DNA of 64,000 bases from CAZUAQ01 sp964618455 (GCA_964618455.1 CAZUAQ010000007.1:1-64000); one strand, 5' to 3'; counted from the stretch's first letter, positions 1 to 8,802 are shown. The notes: generated from the sequence alone by a model not told the origin. Translations and numbers: made by a program.

Positions 1-2440
1 CGCGCACGTCGAGGTACTCGAGGTGCGGGATGGCGCGCTCCGAGTCGCCCATCGCGAGATACAGCCGGGCGAGATGCCGGTGGGGCATGTCGTCGACGGG
101 ACGCGCCTCGGCGTAGCGCTCGAGCAGCGGGATCATCGCCTCGGTCGCCTCGCCGCCGTGCATGCGCAGCTCGTTCTCGATCCGGAGGTTCAGCACGTCG
201 GGGTGGTCCGGGTGGACGACGGACCAGAACTCGACGAGCTCGGGCGTCACGTCGACGAGCTCCATGGCGAAGTCGTCGGCGCCCCCGCCGATGGTCGCCG
301 CCCGGCCGAGGTCGCGCAGGTGGCGCCCCATCTCGTCGCGCGCGCGCTCGGCGAGGACCGGGTCGTTCATCGTCTCGCGGAACCGCAGCTCGCCCAGTGA
401 GGGATCGGGGTCGAGCCCCCACGCCCGGACCTGCTTGGCGGCCCAGCTCTTGAACTCGACGAGGAACCGCTCGGGCGACATGCCGAGCACGCCCTCGATG
501 AGCGACCGCTCGCGCTCGCCCCGTCGGTACCCGTCCATGATCTCGAGCGGCGCGTCGGGCCCCCACCGCTCGACCATGAACTCGTACATCCAGTGGGCCT
601 GGGCGTAGGCGAGCGCCCGGTCGCTCGGCTTCTTGGGCCGGATGAAGCCGAGGTTGATGTCGTCGAAGCCGAAGAGCTGGCCGGTGCGCAGCGCCTGGGC
701 GAGGTGGCNNNNNNNNNNCTCCATGTACACCGCCGCCGCCTCGGTGAACCAGTGCGGGATGCGGTTGTCGGTGATCGCGAGCGTCGCGGTGTGGGTGTAC
801 TCGTGGCGGAGCACCCGCTCCCAGTCGTAGATGTCCGTGTGACGCTTGCCGATGCGCGGGACCTCGAGGGCCACGACGGGCCCGGTCGCCGCGGCGAACG
901 TGAAGACGTGCGGCTCGCCGGTGATGCGCACGGCGAACCACTGGTGGTCGGGCATCAGCTCGATGAGGGTCTTGCGATCGGGCTCGAAGCCGTACGCCCC
1001 GCCCACGACGCGGTGGATCCGCTCGAGCGGCCCGAGCATCTCGTGCGCGAGCACCTCGTCGACGCCTGGCTTGTAGCGGACGCGGAAGTGCTCGCTCTCG
1101 ACCGTGCTCCAGGTGACCAACTCCTTGATGAGCGTGTAGGAGTTGCCCGCCCGCTTGTGGAAGGGGTCCAGCTCGACGGCCCGCTCCAGCGCGCGCAGCG
1201 CGAGCTCGTCGCGCCCTGACTGGAGCTCGAGCAGGCCGAGCTCGACGATCGGCTCCGGCCAGTTCGGCTGGCGGTCGTGGGCGCGGTTGAGGAACTCCGA
1301 CGCGAGGTCGTACTGCCGGTCCTGCGAGAGCGCCGAACCGACCTCGAAGAGCGCCAGGGGCGAGCCGGGCGAGAGCTCGTCGAACGCGTCGAGACGACGC
1401 TCGACGTTCTCCGAGTCGTAGCGCAGCGCCTCGATGGCGCAGCCGATCGCCAGCGCCTCCCGCAGCGCCGGGAACCGGCGCAGCGCCGGCGCCAGGAACT
1501 GCTCCGCCTGCTCCGGGTCGTCCTGCTTGGCACGGGCACGGGCGCGGATCATGTCCGCCTGCGGCGAGGTCCCGAACGACTCGCCGTCGAGCCGCCCGTG
1601 CAGCCGGTCGAGGCGCTGCGCGATCTTGCGTGCGTTCTCGAAGTTGAACGTCCGCACACCCCAGGTGCCCAGCAGCGCCCACGCCTCGGCGCACGCCGGG
1701 TTGCGCCGCAGCACGTCGATCGCGGCCTCGGTCCCCTCCTTCGCGTTGCTCTTGCTGAACAGGAGCTCCGCCTCGACGAGCAGCGCAGGCCAGTAGAGCC
1801 GGTCGAACCTCTGGTGCGCGTCCGAGAGCAGGGAGATGATCCTGCGGTAGTACGCCGCCGGCTCCCCCTCCAGGCGCGCACGCAGGATCAGCGCGCGCGC
1901 AAGCTCGGTCGCCCCCGCCGCCGTCGAGGCCTCGCCGTCGTCGATCGAGTCGACCAGCGCCTCGACCGCCCTCGACGCCTCCCGGAACCGCCCGAGCCCC
2001 TCGAGCGCCTCGGCGCGCAGGCGCGCCGCACGCGTGGACTCGACGCCCTCCAGCGCCTCGAGCGCCTCGGCGAGGTCGCCCCGACGCACCATCGCCTCCG
2101 CACGAAGCTCCACGGGCGTCTCGGGATGCTCCAGCGCGGGATGGTCCCACCGCCCGACGGTCAGCGCGGCCAAGGCGCGCCGCCCCGGTGTGGAGAGATC
2201 GGACTCGAGCCAGAGCCCGTGGAAGACCCGCAGGTCCGCACGCTCGTCCTCGGTCAGGTACGGCAGCTCGAGCGTCTCGAGCACCGCGTTCAGCGTCGGG
2301 GGCGGATCGACCGCCTCGATCTTCTCGTCGCGCGAGATCGGGATCTCCTGCGCGATCGCGAGCGGCGCGCCGAGCAGCGCCGTCGCGCCGAGCCAGGCCG
2401 CGATGATTCTTCCCGAGCCGAACTTCCGGAAATCGAGCAT
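1..2440 (-). CDS. Secreted TPR-containing peptidase MA-like metalloprotease (3' end outside window)
   Basis: The frame is open from the ATG at 2440 to the left edge, so the C-terminus is missing. The first ~30 residues form a signal peptide ending near 'APLAIAQ'. A long helical region built like tetratricopeptide repeats follows (about residues 60-470). Then comes a metalloprotease core with HEYTH at about residue 546 and a downstream 'PHWFTEAAAVYME', matching the zinc-binding pattern of gluzincin peptidase MA proteins. TPR-like sequence resumes after the core. Ten Ns at 709-718 interrupt the gene just after the active site; the frame on both sides agrees if the gap really is 10 bases. It starts 4 nt after the stop of the upstream LolA-like gene, so the two are probably one transcript. 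Substrate is unknown; an envelope or periplasmic location is inferred from the signal peptide. Confidence 0.8.
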   Translation of the reverse strand, partial: MLDFRKFGSGRIIAAWLGATALLGAPLAIAQEIPISRDEKIEAVDPPPTLNAVLETLELPYLTEDERADLRVFHGLWLESDLSTPGRRALAALTVGRWDHPALEHPETPVELRAEAMVRRGDLAEALEALEGVESTRAARLRAEALEGLGRFREASRAVEALVDSIDDGEASTAAGATELARALILRARLEGEPAAYYRRIISLLSDAHQRFDRLYWPALLVEAELLFSKSNAKEGTEAAIDVLRRNPACAEAWALLGTWGVRTFNFENARKIAQRLDRLHGRLDGESFGTSPQADMIRARARAKQDDPEQAEQFLAPALRRFPALREALAIGCAIEALRYDSENVERRLDAFDELSPGSPLALFEVGSALSQDRQYDLASEFLNRAHDRQPNWPEPIVELGLLELQSGRDELALRALERAVELDPFHKRAGNSYTLIKELVTWSTVESEHFRVRYKPGVDEVLAHEMLGPLERIHRVVGGAYGFEPDRKTLIELMPDHQWFAVRITGEPHVFTFAAATGPVVALEVPRIGKRHTDIYDWERVLRHEYTHTATLAITDNRIPHWFTEAAAVYMEXXXXHLAQALRTGQLFGFDDINLGFIRPKKPSDRALAYAQAHWMYEFMVERWGPDAPLEIMDGYRRGERERSLIEGVLGMSPERFLVEFKSWAAKQVRAWGLDPDPSLGELRFRETMNDPVLAERARDEMGRHLRDLGRAATIGGGADDFAMELVDVTPELVEFWSVVHPDHPDVLNLRIENELRMHGGEATEAMIPLLERYAEARPVDDMPHRHLARLYLAMGDSERAIPHLEYLDVR
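709..718. other. Assembly gap (10 N)
   Basis: Ten consecutive Ns lie inside the metallopeptidase gene. A fixed run of 10 is a common scaffolding placeholder, so the true gap length is unknown. The reading frame is the same on both sides with 10 counted. Confidence 0.99.
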
Positions 2441-2444
2441 GCGG

Positions 2445-3377
2445 TCATTCCCCTTGCGTCTTCTGGGATCCATCGTCGCCGCCGGCGCCGCCCCGCTCGC
2501 GCTGCGGGCGATAGGTCTCGTACTGCACCTCCCACCCCTCCTCGACCGGAGGCGGCGAGATGTCCACGACACTCCCCGGGATCGGCCGATTCACGCGCAC
2601 GTCCGCGAGAAGCACGAACGACTCGTCGCCCTTCCGATCGACCGTGCGCGAGAGGACCGGCAGGAGCCGTCCCCCCTCGTCGTGGCGATACCAGAGGCGG
2701 ATGGAGCGGAAGTCGTCCTGCGCCTCGCGGTGGGGCAGCGGCGTCAGGCGGAGCTGGGTCGCGCCCTCCACGGCGCTCATGTACCCGGCGTGGTCGCGCT
2801 GCTCCGCGTCGAACCCGGCGTGCGCGGGGAGCACCTCGGCCTCGTAGCGGGCGAGGATGTCCGCCTTGCGCTGGCCGATCGGCATGGGCAGCGGCCCCTC
2901 CCCGAGCCGCAGCGGATCGATCCGCTCCCCCGGCGGCGCGATCTGACGCGCGACGTACTGGCGATCGGCGAATCGCTTCTCCACCAGCCACTCACCGTCG
3001 AAGATCCACGCCTGGCGGTCGTTGCGCTTCGCCCCGTCGAGCAGGAGCCACTCGAAGTGCACCGCGAACGTCCGCACGGGACGCGGCTCACCGCGCCGCG
3101 GCTCGACCTCGAAGTACAGGTCGCCGCCCCGGATGTGCCGGTCCCCCTGCAGCATGAACTGCCGGTCGTAGACGATCTCCGCCTGGAAGCTCTCGATCTC
3201 GCGATCGGCGGTCTCCAACGCATCCAGCAGCGCCTCGGCGGAGGCGAAGACGGGCCCCCGGGACCCCGCCTCGGCGTCGGACGCGCCCGCGGAGTCGCCG
3301 TCCTGCCCGGCGGCGGCCGACGCCGCGAGGCCGCCCAGCAGGACCCCCCCGAGCAGCAGATGCAGGATGGGCTTCAC
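2445..3377 (-). CDS. Secreted LolA-fold-like protein
   Basis: About 310 aa. I chose the GTG at 3377 because GGAAGGAG lies six bases before it and the protein then begins directly with a signal peptide (KPILHLLLGG... to 'ASAAAGQ'). The mature part looks like outer-membrane lipoprotein-sorting proteins (LolA-like half-barrel): an N-terminal helix with 'ALLDALETADREI', then strands alternating with tryptophan and aromatic residues such as 'AWIFDGEWLVEK' and a late 'PGSVVDISPP'. No lipobox is seen. Proteins of this fold bind acyl chains or lipoproteins in the periplasm; a role in carrying a hydrophobic ligand is inference. It is followed after 4 nt by the TPR metallopeptidase. Confidence 0.65.
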   Translation of the reverse strand: MKPILHLLLGGVLLGGLAASAAAGQDGDSAGASDAEAGSRGPVFASAEALLDALETADREIESFQAEIVYDRQFMLQGDRHIRGGDLYFEVEPRRGEPRPVRTFAVHFEWLLLDGAKRNDRQAWIFDGEWLVEKRFADRQYVARQIAPPGERIDPLRLGEGPLPMPIGQRKADILARYEAEVLPAHAGFDAEQRDHAGYMSAVEGATQLRLTPLPHREAQDDFRSIRLWYRHDEGGRLLPVLSRTVDRKGDESFVLLADVRVNRPIPGSVVDISPPPVEEGWEVQYETYRPQRERGGAGGDDGSQKTQGE

Positions 3378-3510
3378 GCGCGGCTCCTTCCGAGGGGATG
3401 CGAGGCCCGGCACGCCCGGACGTGGCCCCGGAGACCCCCAATTGTTCGCCCGCCATCGGGTCGCCGCCGGGTCCGACTCCGGATACCGGGGCGGCGCGGG
3501 CCGGTTCGGC

Positions 3511-3942
3511 TCAATCCGCGCCGCCGGACCGGCGCGAGGCGAGGAAGTCCCGCAGGATGGCGGCCGCGGCGAGGGCGTCGCGCCTCGCCTTCTTCTGCTT
3601 GTGCGTCAGGCCCGACTGCGCCATCGCCCAGTCGGCGTCGGCCGAGGAGAGCCGCTCGTCGTGCAGGTGCAGCGGCAGGCCGGTGCGTGCGGCGATCTTC
3701 TCGGCCATGGCGCGAACGACCTCGGCGCGCGGCCCCTCCGTCCCGTCCATGTTCAGCGGGAGGCCGACGACGAGGGCGCCCACCTCCTGCTCACCTGCGG
3801 CGGCGGTGATCTCGTCGATCAGGGCTCCCTCCTGCGAGGCGGGGCGCTCGATCGTGGTCAGGGGCGAGGCGATGCCGGAGCCCTCGTCGCCCACGGCCAG
3901 GCCGGTGCGCCGGTCCCCGAGATCGATGGCCAGCAGCCGCAC
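3511..3942 (-). CDS. ruvX: Putative pre-16S rRNA nuclease / Holliday junction resolvase-like RuvX (YqgF)
   Basis: 143 aa, normal for the family. It has the RNase H-like opening 'LLAIDLGDRRTGLAVG' (catalytic Asp at residue 6), 'VVGLPLNMDGTEGP' in the middle, 'HDERLSSADAD' with the second acidic residue, and the C-terminal helix 'DALAAAAILRDFL'. YqgF proteins act in 16S rRNA 5' maturation and were earlier thought to resolve Holliday junctions. The start is 4 nt after the stop of nuoH on the same strand, suggesting cotranscription, although the two have no known functional link. Confidence 0.92.
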   Translation of the reverse strand: MRLLAIDLGDRRTGLAVGDEGSGIASPLTTIERPASQEGALIDEITAAAGEQEVGALVVGLPLNMDGTEGPRAEVVRAMAEKIAARTGLPLHLHDERLSSADADWAMAQSGLTHKQKKARRDALAAAAILRDFLASRRSGGAD

Positions 3943-3946
3943 GCCC

Positions 3947-5293
3947 TCAGCTCGCGGAGCGCGTGGTGCGGAAGGGGTTGTCGTCGTCGAGGGCGGTCGG
4001 GTCGCTCGGCGCCGTGGCGACGGCGACCCCGGGCAGCGGGCTGAAGCGGGAGCCGGCCAGGGGAATGCGTCTGTTGACGTCGGCCTTGTTGAACATCACC
4101 GGCGCGATCGCGAGGACGGCCACCAGCAGGAGGATGTTCATGCCGAGCATCGGAAGCGTAGAGGTGAGCCCGAGATAGATCATCACGCTCGTCGCGACCA
4201 GGATGGTGATCGAGAGCGGGATCAGGCACTGCCAGCAGAGCTTGAGGACCTGGTCGTAGCGGATCCGCGGGATGGTCCAGCGGATGAACATCATGAAGAC
4301 GACCGAGGCCATGGCCTTGGTGAAGAAGACGAAGGCCTTGAGCAGCGCGGGCCCGAGCCCGACGGCCTCGGGCTGCAGCCACGGGATGCCGGGGATGTGA
4401 TACCCGCCGAGGAAGAGGATCACGAAGAAGGCCGACGACGTGATCATGTGCGCATACTCGGCGAGGAAGAAGAGGGCGAACCGCATCGCCGAGTACTCGG
4501 TGTGATACCCGCCGACGAGCTCCTGCTCCGCCTCGGCGTTGTCGAAGGGCGCCCGGTTGGCCTCGGCCATGATGCACACGTAAAAAAGCACCGCGGCGAG
4601 CGGCTGCGCGAGGATGAACCACGTCCCGGAGATCTGCGACTCGACGATCACCGACGGCCGCAGCGAGCCGGCGATCAGCAGGACCGCCAGGATCGAGGCC
4701 CCGAGCGGGATCTCGTAGGAGATCATGCCCGCCGACGCACGCATCCCGCCCAGGAACGAGTACTTGTTGTTCGAGGCCCACCCGCCGAGCGTCACGCCGT
4801 AGATCCCCAGCGACGCGACCGCGAGCAGGTAGACGAAGCCGATGTTGATGTCGGCCACGCCGACGAGCGCACGGCCCGGGGCGACGACCTCGAGCCCCCC
4901 GACCACGATCGACGTCACGTCGACGTACCCGCCCCACGGGACGATCGCCCAGCCGATGAACGCCGGGATCACCGCGAGCATCGGCGCGAGCGTGAAGAGC
5001 GCGCGGTCGGCGCCCCGCGGCATGTAGTCCTCCTTGAGGAGAAACTTGAGCCCGTCGGCGGCCCCCTGCCCGAGACCCCAGAACCCGAAGCCACGGAACA
5101 GCTTCTTGAGCGCGGGGAGCCCGAAGTCGAAACCGACCCGGTTCGGCCCGATGCGGTCCTGGATGTAGGCGGAGATCTTCCGCTCGAGGTAGATGCACGC
5201 GGCGACGGAGATGAGGATCACGTGGATCATCACCACGCAGGTGATGATCCCGACGAAGGCCTGCGCCGAGATGGGAAAGATCGCGTCGAGCAT
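3947..5293 (-). CDS. nuoH: NADH-quinone oxidoreductase subunit H
   Basis: 448 aa with about eight hydrophobic membrane segments. The family hallmarks are clear: 'YLERKISAYIQDRIGPNRVG' near residue 37, 'SYEIPLG' in the centre, and 'EANRAPFDNAEAEQELVGG' followed by 'YHTEYSAMRF'. NuoH forms part of the quinone chamber of complex I at the junction of the membrane and peripheral arms. It is longer than the ~325 aa enterobacterial protein because of extra loops and a ~50-residue C-terminal tail. No other nuo gene is next to it, so it is an orphan here; the rest of complex I must be elsewhere. It lies between a regulator gene and ruvX. Confidence 0.95.
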   Translation of the reverse strand: MLDAIFPISAQAFVGIITCVVMIHVILISVAACIYLERKISAYIQDRIGPNRVGFDFGLPALKKLFRGFGFWGLGQGAADGLKFLLKEDYMPRGADRALFTLAPMLAVIPAFIGWAIVPWGGYVDVTSIVVGGLEVVAPGRALVGVADINIGFVYLLAVASLGIYGVTLGGWASNNKYSFLGGMRASAGMISYEIPLGASILAVLLIAGSLRPSVIVESQISGTWFILAQPLAAVLFYVCIMAEANRAPFDNAEAEQELVGGYHTEYSAMRFALFFLAEYAHMITSSAFFVILFLGGYHIPGIPWLQPEAVGLGPALLKAFVFFTKAMASVVFMMFIRWTIPRIRYDQVLKLCWQCLIPLSITILVATSVMIYLGLTSTLPMLGMNILLLVAVLAIAPVMFNKADVNRRIPLAGSRFSPLPGVAVATAPSDPTALDDDNPFRTTRSAS

Positions 5294-5343
5294 GGGCCGG
5301 ACAGTGTAGGGACCGAGCCGGGCGGTCGCAGGTCGCCGGAGGG

Positions 5344-5907
5344 TCAGTGGGCGTTGTTCGACGGTGCGCAGACGACGATGAGCAGCTCGGCGAGGTCGGC
5401 TCCGACGTTCCGCCCGCCGTGGGGCGCGTGGGCGCCGATCGTGATCGAGTCGCCGGTGTCGAGCCTGACCTCGCGCCCGCCGACGCGCCCCTCGATGGTC
5501 CCGGAGAGCACGGTGACGTGCTTGAGGACGCCCGGCGGCTCGGGGGGAAGCTGGCCGAGGTCGGCCCCGGGCGGGATGCGGTACAGCAGCACGTGGACGC
5601 CCCGCGCGACCAGGGCCGGCGAGAGCAGGTGACGCTCGACGCCGCTCTCGGGATCGAGCAGGACCTGACGCTCGGCTCGAAGGACGATCTCGGCCCCCTC
5701 CTCGGCGACCGGGACGTCGAGAAGCTCGGCGATGGTCGTGTCAAGCGCGGCCGCGAGCTGATATACCACCCGAATCGAGGGATTCTTCCGGCCGAGCTCG
5801 ATCTCGCTGATCATCGCGCGGCTGACACCGCTCCGCTCGGCGACCTGCGCGAGCGTGAGCCCCAACCCCTTTCTCCGCCCTCTGACGCGTGCGCCGATGT
5901 CAATCAC
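5344..5907 (-). CDS. XRE-family transcriptional regulator with C-terminal cupin domain
   Basis: 187 aa from a GTG start. Residues ~5-60 form a Cro/C1-type helix-turn-helix ('LTLAQVAERSGVSRAMISEIE'-like). Residues ~110-180 form a cupin ('HVTVLSGTIEGRVGG' and 'DTGDSITIGAHAPHGGRN'). This is the HTH-cupin architecture of PuuR-type regulators, in which the cupin senses a small ligand. The two palindromes just upstream of the start suggest autoregulation. nuoH begins 50 nt downstream in the same direction, so the regulator might also influence nuoH and ruvX; that is inference. The ligand cannot be read from the sequence. Confidence 0.88.
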   Translation of the reverse strand: MIDIGARVRGRRKGLGLTLAQVAERSGVSRAMISEIELGRKNPSIRVVYQLAAALDTTIAELLDVPVAEEGAEIVLRAERQVLLDPESGVERHLLSPALVARGVHVLLYRIPPGADLGQLPPEPPGVLKHVTVLSGTIEGRVGGREVRLDTGDSITIGAHAPHGGRNVGADLAELLIVVCAPSNNAH

Positions 5908-5916
5908 CGCAAAAAC

Positions 5917-5930
5917 TCCACCAAAGTGGA
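5917..5930. promoter_or_regulatory. Proximal operator palindrome for the XRE-cupin gene
   Basis: TCCACCAAAGTGGA is an inverted repeat with arms TCCAC/GTGGA, ending ten bases before the GTG start of the regulator. It resembles the distal site at 5973-5987. Together they suggest an autoregulatory operator pair. Confidence 0.6.
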
Positions 5931-5950
5931 ACTACTTTCGCCCAAAGCAG

Positions 5951-5987
5951 AATAAGCTGCCGTGGACGACTGTTCACTTTAGTGGAA
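5951..5987 (-). promoter_or_regulatory. Promoter-like sequence with distal operator palindrome upstream of the XRE-cupin gene
   Basis: TTCACTTTAGTGGAA at 5973-5987 contains the perfect palindrome CACTTTAGTG. On the minus strand a TGAACA box overlaps this site, and a TATTCT box lies about 16 nt further on. This gives a plausible -35/-10 pair that a bound repressor would cover. Promoter assignment is by eye only. Confidence 0.45.
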
Positions 5988-6294
5988 ACGCACGCCTCGG
6001 GTTGACGCAGGGATGCGACCCGGGCTCATCCGAGTTCGCGGACCTTCGAACCCCATCGATGTGTCGGGAGATCCCGGGGTCGACACAAATCCAGTTCTTC
6101 TCTCCTCACCCTGCCCGCCGTCCCCCGTGACGGGGTCGGCGGGCGTTTCCAGGAACAGCGGCGGCCTCGCACCCGTTGGTCCGCGACGATCAGCGGACGC
6201 CGGCGCCCCGCGTGCTCAGGCACACCCGCCTCAGCACGCCCGTGGCGCCGGCGGCGAGGCCGTCGCTGTTGTCCTGACCCCGCCCCGTCCCCCC
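5988..6294. other. Intergenic region between aroC and the XRE gene, with a strong GC hairpin
   Basis: No gene is supported here. A strong inverted repeat (GCCCGCCG at 6113-6120 pairing with CGGCGGGC at 6137-6144, with further G/C pairing inside) could be a transcription stop, but it has no good U-tract on either strand. A smaller repeat, GTGTCG/CGACAC, spans 6061-6086. Confidence 0.4.
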
Positions 6295-7491
6295 TCACGC
6301 GATCGTGCCGACGGGCGGATCCAGCGGCAGCGTGCGGGCGACCTCCAGATAGTGCCGATACGCCGCGCCCGTCTCCTCGACGCTGTCGCCGGCGAACTTC
6401 TCCAGCGCCGCCCGCGCGATCTCGAACGCGACCACGTTCTCCATGACCACCGACGCCGCGGGCACCGCGCAGACGTCCGACCGCTCGTAGTCCGAGCGCT
6501 CGGGCTCCTTCGAGTTGAGGTTGACCGACTCCATTCCGCGCAGGAGCGTGGCGATCGGCTTCATGGCCCCGCGCACGACGACGGGCTGGGCGTTGCTCAT
6601 CCCGCCCTCGAGCCCGCCGGCGTTGTTGGACGCGCGCACGAAGCCGAGCGACGGCGTGTCGACCTTCGAGCGGTCGAAGGCGATGGGGTCGTGGACGGCG
6701 GAGCCCGGCCGGAAGGCGACCTCCTTCCCGAGGCCGATCTCCACGCTCTTGAAGGCCTGGATGCCCATCACGGCGTACGCGAGGCGCGCGTCGAGCTTCT
6801 GCCGCCAGTCGACGCACGATCCGAGGCCGAAGGGAAGGTTGAAGGCGTGCGCCTCGACGAGCCCGCCGGCCGTGTCCTTCCGCTCCTTCGCCTCCCGGAT
6901 GGCGGCGCGCATCGCCTCGGAGGCGTCGGGGTCGGGGCAGTAGACGTCCGACGCGTCGCGCGCCGTCCTCATCTCTCGCCAGTTCCCGGGGGTGATCTCG
7001 ACGCCGGTGCTCGCCTCCCGGATCGTGCGCACGAAGCCGAAGACCTCGATCTCGAACACGTCGCGCAGCAGGCACCGGGCCAGCGCGCCCGCGGCGACTC
7101 GTGCCGCCGTCTCACGCGCGCTGGCGCGCTCGAGCGTCGCGCGGCAATCCGTCGTGAGCCACTTCACGCTCCCGGCAAGATCGGCGTGGCCCGGACGCGG
7201 TCGGTACACCGGCGGCGTGCGCTCGGCGTCGTCGATCCGCGAGTCCCTGTTGACCAGACGCATCGCGATCGGCGAGCCGATGGTCGTGCCCTGGCGCGTG
7301 CCGGAGAGGATCTCGATCACGTCAGTCTCGATCTTCTGGCGTCCGCCCCGCCCGTAGCCGCCCTGGCGGCGCCGCAGCTCGGCGTTGATCAGTTCGAGAT
7401 CGACGCGCAGGCCGGCGGGCAGCCCCTGGACGAGGACGAGCACCGCCGGACCGTGCGATTCGCCCGACGTGTGGTAGGTGAGGTTCGGCAT
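6295..7491 (-). CDS. aroC: Chorismate synthase
   Basis: 398 aa from the ATG at 7491; the open frame extends further upstream, but homology begins at 'MPNLTYHTSGESHGPA'. The family signatures are all present: 'SGESHGPAVLVLVQGLPAG' at the start, 'RPGHADLAG' in the middle, 'RASARETAARVAAGALA', and 'GGMSNAQPVVVRGAMKPI' toward the C-terminus. It catalyses the last step of the shikimate pathway, EPSP to chorismate, using reduced FMN. The start is 70 bp from that of the divergent BFD-like gene. tyrA, which acts downstream of chorismate, lies far away at 42.7 kb. Confidence 0.96.
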   Translation of the reverse strand: MPNLTYHTSGESHGPAVLVLVQGLPAGLRVDLELINAELRRRQGGYGRGGRQKIETDVIEILSGTRQGTTIGSPIAMRLVNRDSRIDDAERTPPVYRPRPGHADLAGSVKWLTTDCRATLERASARETAARVAAGALARCLLRDVFEIEVFGFVRTIREASTGVEITPGNWREMRTARDASDVYCPDPDASEAMRAAIREAKERKDTAGGLVEAHAFNLPFGLGSCVDWRQKLDARLAYAVMGIQAFKSVEIGLGKEVAFRPGSAVHDPIAFDRSKVDTPSLGFVRASNNAGGLEGGMSNAQPVVVRGAMKPIATLLRGMESVNLNSKEPERSDYERSDVCAVPAASVVMENVVAFEIARAALEKFAGDSVEETGAAYRHYLEVARTLPLDPPVGTIA

Positions 7492-7561
7492 GCCGGGAAG
7501 CATATCGGCCACATCCGCGCACGGATGCGGCACGACCCGGCGGGCGGCTAGCATTCCACCG

Positions 7562-7843
7562 ATGCACCCCGACGACGAGGTCTGCCTCTGCTTCCACGTC
7601 CCGCTGCGGAAGATCCGCGCGTATCTGGAGCGCGAGGATCCGCCGGTCGCGTCGCTGATCAGCGAGTGCCTCGGCGCGGGGACGGGCTGCCGGTGGTGCG
7701 TCCCGTTCCTGGAGCGGCTCCACGCGCAGCACGCGTCGGGGCGGGAGCCGGACCTGGAGTGCTCGCCCGAGACGTACGCTGCGGACCGGAGCACGTACCG
7801 CCAGACGGGGTCGCGCGGGCCCGGACCACGCGCGCGCCAGTAG
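7562..7843 (+). CDS. BFD-like [2Fe-2S]-binding protein
   Basis: 93 aa from the ATG at 7562. Four cysteines are arranged C8-x-C10 and C43-x-x-C46, the CxC-(32)-CxxC spacing of bacterioferritin-associated ferredoxin (BFD) domains ('EVCLCFHV' and 'TGCRWCVPFL'). Such domains hold a 2Fe-2S cluster and either mobilise iron from bacterioferritin or serve as electron-transfer modules. The C-terminal ~35 residues are basic and of low complexity. No obvious Shine-Dalgarno is seen. The gene diverges from aroC and ends 2 nt before the stop of the convergent dockerin-type gene. Confidence 0.75.
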   Translation: MHPDDEVCLCFHVPLRKIRAYLEREDPPVASLISECLGAGTGCRWCVPFLERLHAQHASGREPDLECSPETYAADRSTYRQTGSRGPGPRARQ

Positions 7844-7845
7844 GC

Positions 7846-8802
7846 TCAGTCGGCGCAGCCGATGTACTCGACGCAGAATCGGATGTAGTCCTGGACGTCG
7901 GTCGCCCCATTGTTGTTGTAGTCGGCCCGCTCCGGCCTGTTGACGTAGTCGTCGGCGAACGCCGCGTAGTCACGCACGTCGACGACGCCGTCCATCTGCC
8001 AGTCGGGCTTGCAGTCGACGAACGGGATGATCGTGCGGTCGAGATTGACGACGCCGGCGCGGAACAGTGTCGCGGGCGACGACGACGCGTCGAGCACGAT
8101 CCCCTCCGACGCGCCGATCGTGACGTTGTCCGACTCCACCTGGCCGAAGAGCGCCGGATCGCCGTCGCGGATGTTCGAGATCGCGACGCCGAACCAGATC
8201 CGACCCGGCGGGAGGGCGAAGTCCGAGTGCCCGTCGTAGTAGAGGTTCGCGACACCGATGACCATGCCGGGCGGGCATCGCAGGTTCCGCAGGGCGATCT
8301 CCCCGATCGGATCCGCGAGATCCGGCTGCCCCCCGGCGTCGCGATAGAAGGTCATCCGCGAGTCGAAACGCACGTAGACGGGATTGAGGTTCGCCACGGC
8401 GTACGACATCATCGAGATGTGGAGGTGGCCCCGCAGACGCGTCGTGACGTCCACCACGAGGTTGCTCTCCCCAGGCACGAACCCGACCGACGCCGGGGAC
8501 TCGACCTGCTCGACCAGGTTCTGGTACGCGGGGCGGTGCGGCGCGGCGAAGAACGTCCGCCGGTCGAGCAGCACGGCCTCCGACTGGTCCCCCGCGTCGC
8601 CCGAGACCCCGTCCTCGGGCGGCGTCCGATCCCCGCCGGGAGGATTCGGAGGCGTTCGCCGGGCGACCTCCCCGCTGCGCACATCGAGCGGGCGAGCGCG
8701 CGTCGCCTCGGGCCCCATCACGAGCTGGGCGTCGGCCGGAAGGCCGACCACCCCCGTCAGGGCCACAACGCATGCGACCCCCAGCGTCCGTCCCTTCTTC
8801 AT
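7846..8802 (-). CDS. Secreted protein with C-terminal dockerin-like EF-hand pair
   Basis: 318 aa. The ATG at 8802 follows AGGAGAGGAAC and begins a signal peptide (MKKGRTLGVACVVALTGV... 'PADAQ'). The middle ~220 residues show no family I recognise but are rich in beta-type sequence. The last ~50 residues hold two calcium-loop-like motifs, 'GVVDVRDYAAFADDY' and 'DYNNNGATDVQDYIRF', followed by a cysteine pair. This is the dockerin-like ending common on secreted Planctomycetota proteins. Function is unknown; a cell-surface or extracellular location is inferred. Confidence 0.7.
   Translation of the reverse strand: MKKGRTLGVACVVALTGVVGLPADAQLVMGPEATRARPLDVRSGEVARRTPPNPPGGDRTPPEDGVSGDAGDQSEAVLLDRRTFFAAPHRPAYQNLVEQVESPASVGFVPGESNLVVDVTTRLRGHLHISMMSYAVANLNPVYVRFDSRMTFYRDAGGQPDLADPIGEIALRNLRCPPGMVIGVANLYYDGHSDFALPPGRIWFGVAISNIRDGDPALFGQVESDNVTIGASEGIVLDASSSPATLFRAGVVNLDRTIIPFVDCKPDWQMDGVVDVRDYAAFADDYVNRPERADYNNNGATDVQDYIRFCVEYIGCAD

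Noticed and set aside
1277..3157. 626-aa plus-strand open frame
   Set aside because: Antisense shadow of the TPR metalloprotease and LolA-like genes; Arg/Pro/Glu-rich composition without domains, caused by extreme GC3.
3398..5632. 744-aa plus-strand open frame
   Set aside because: Antisense to ruvX, nuoH and the XRE gene; Asp/Arg/His-rich nonsense sequence typical of the reverse strand of a GC-rich membrane protein gene.
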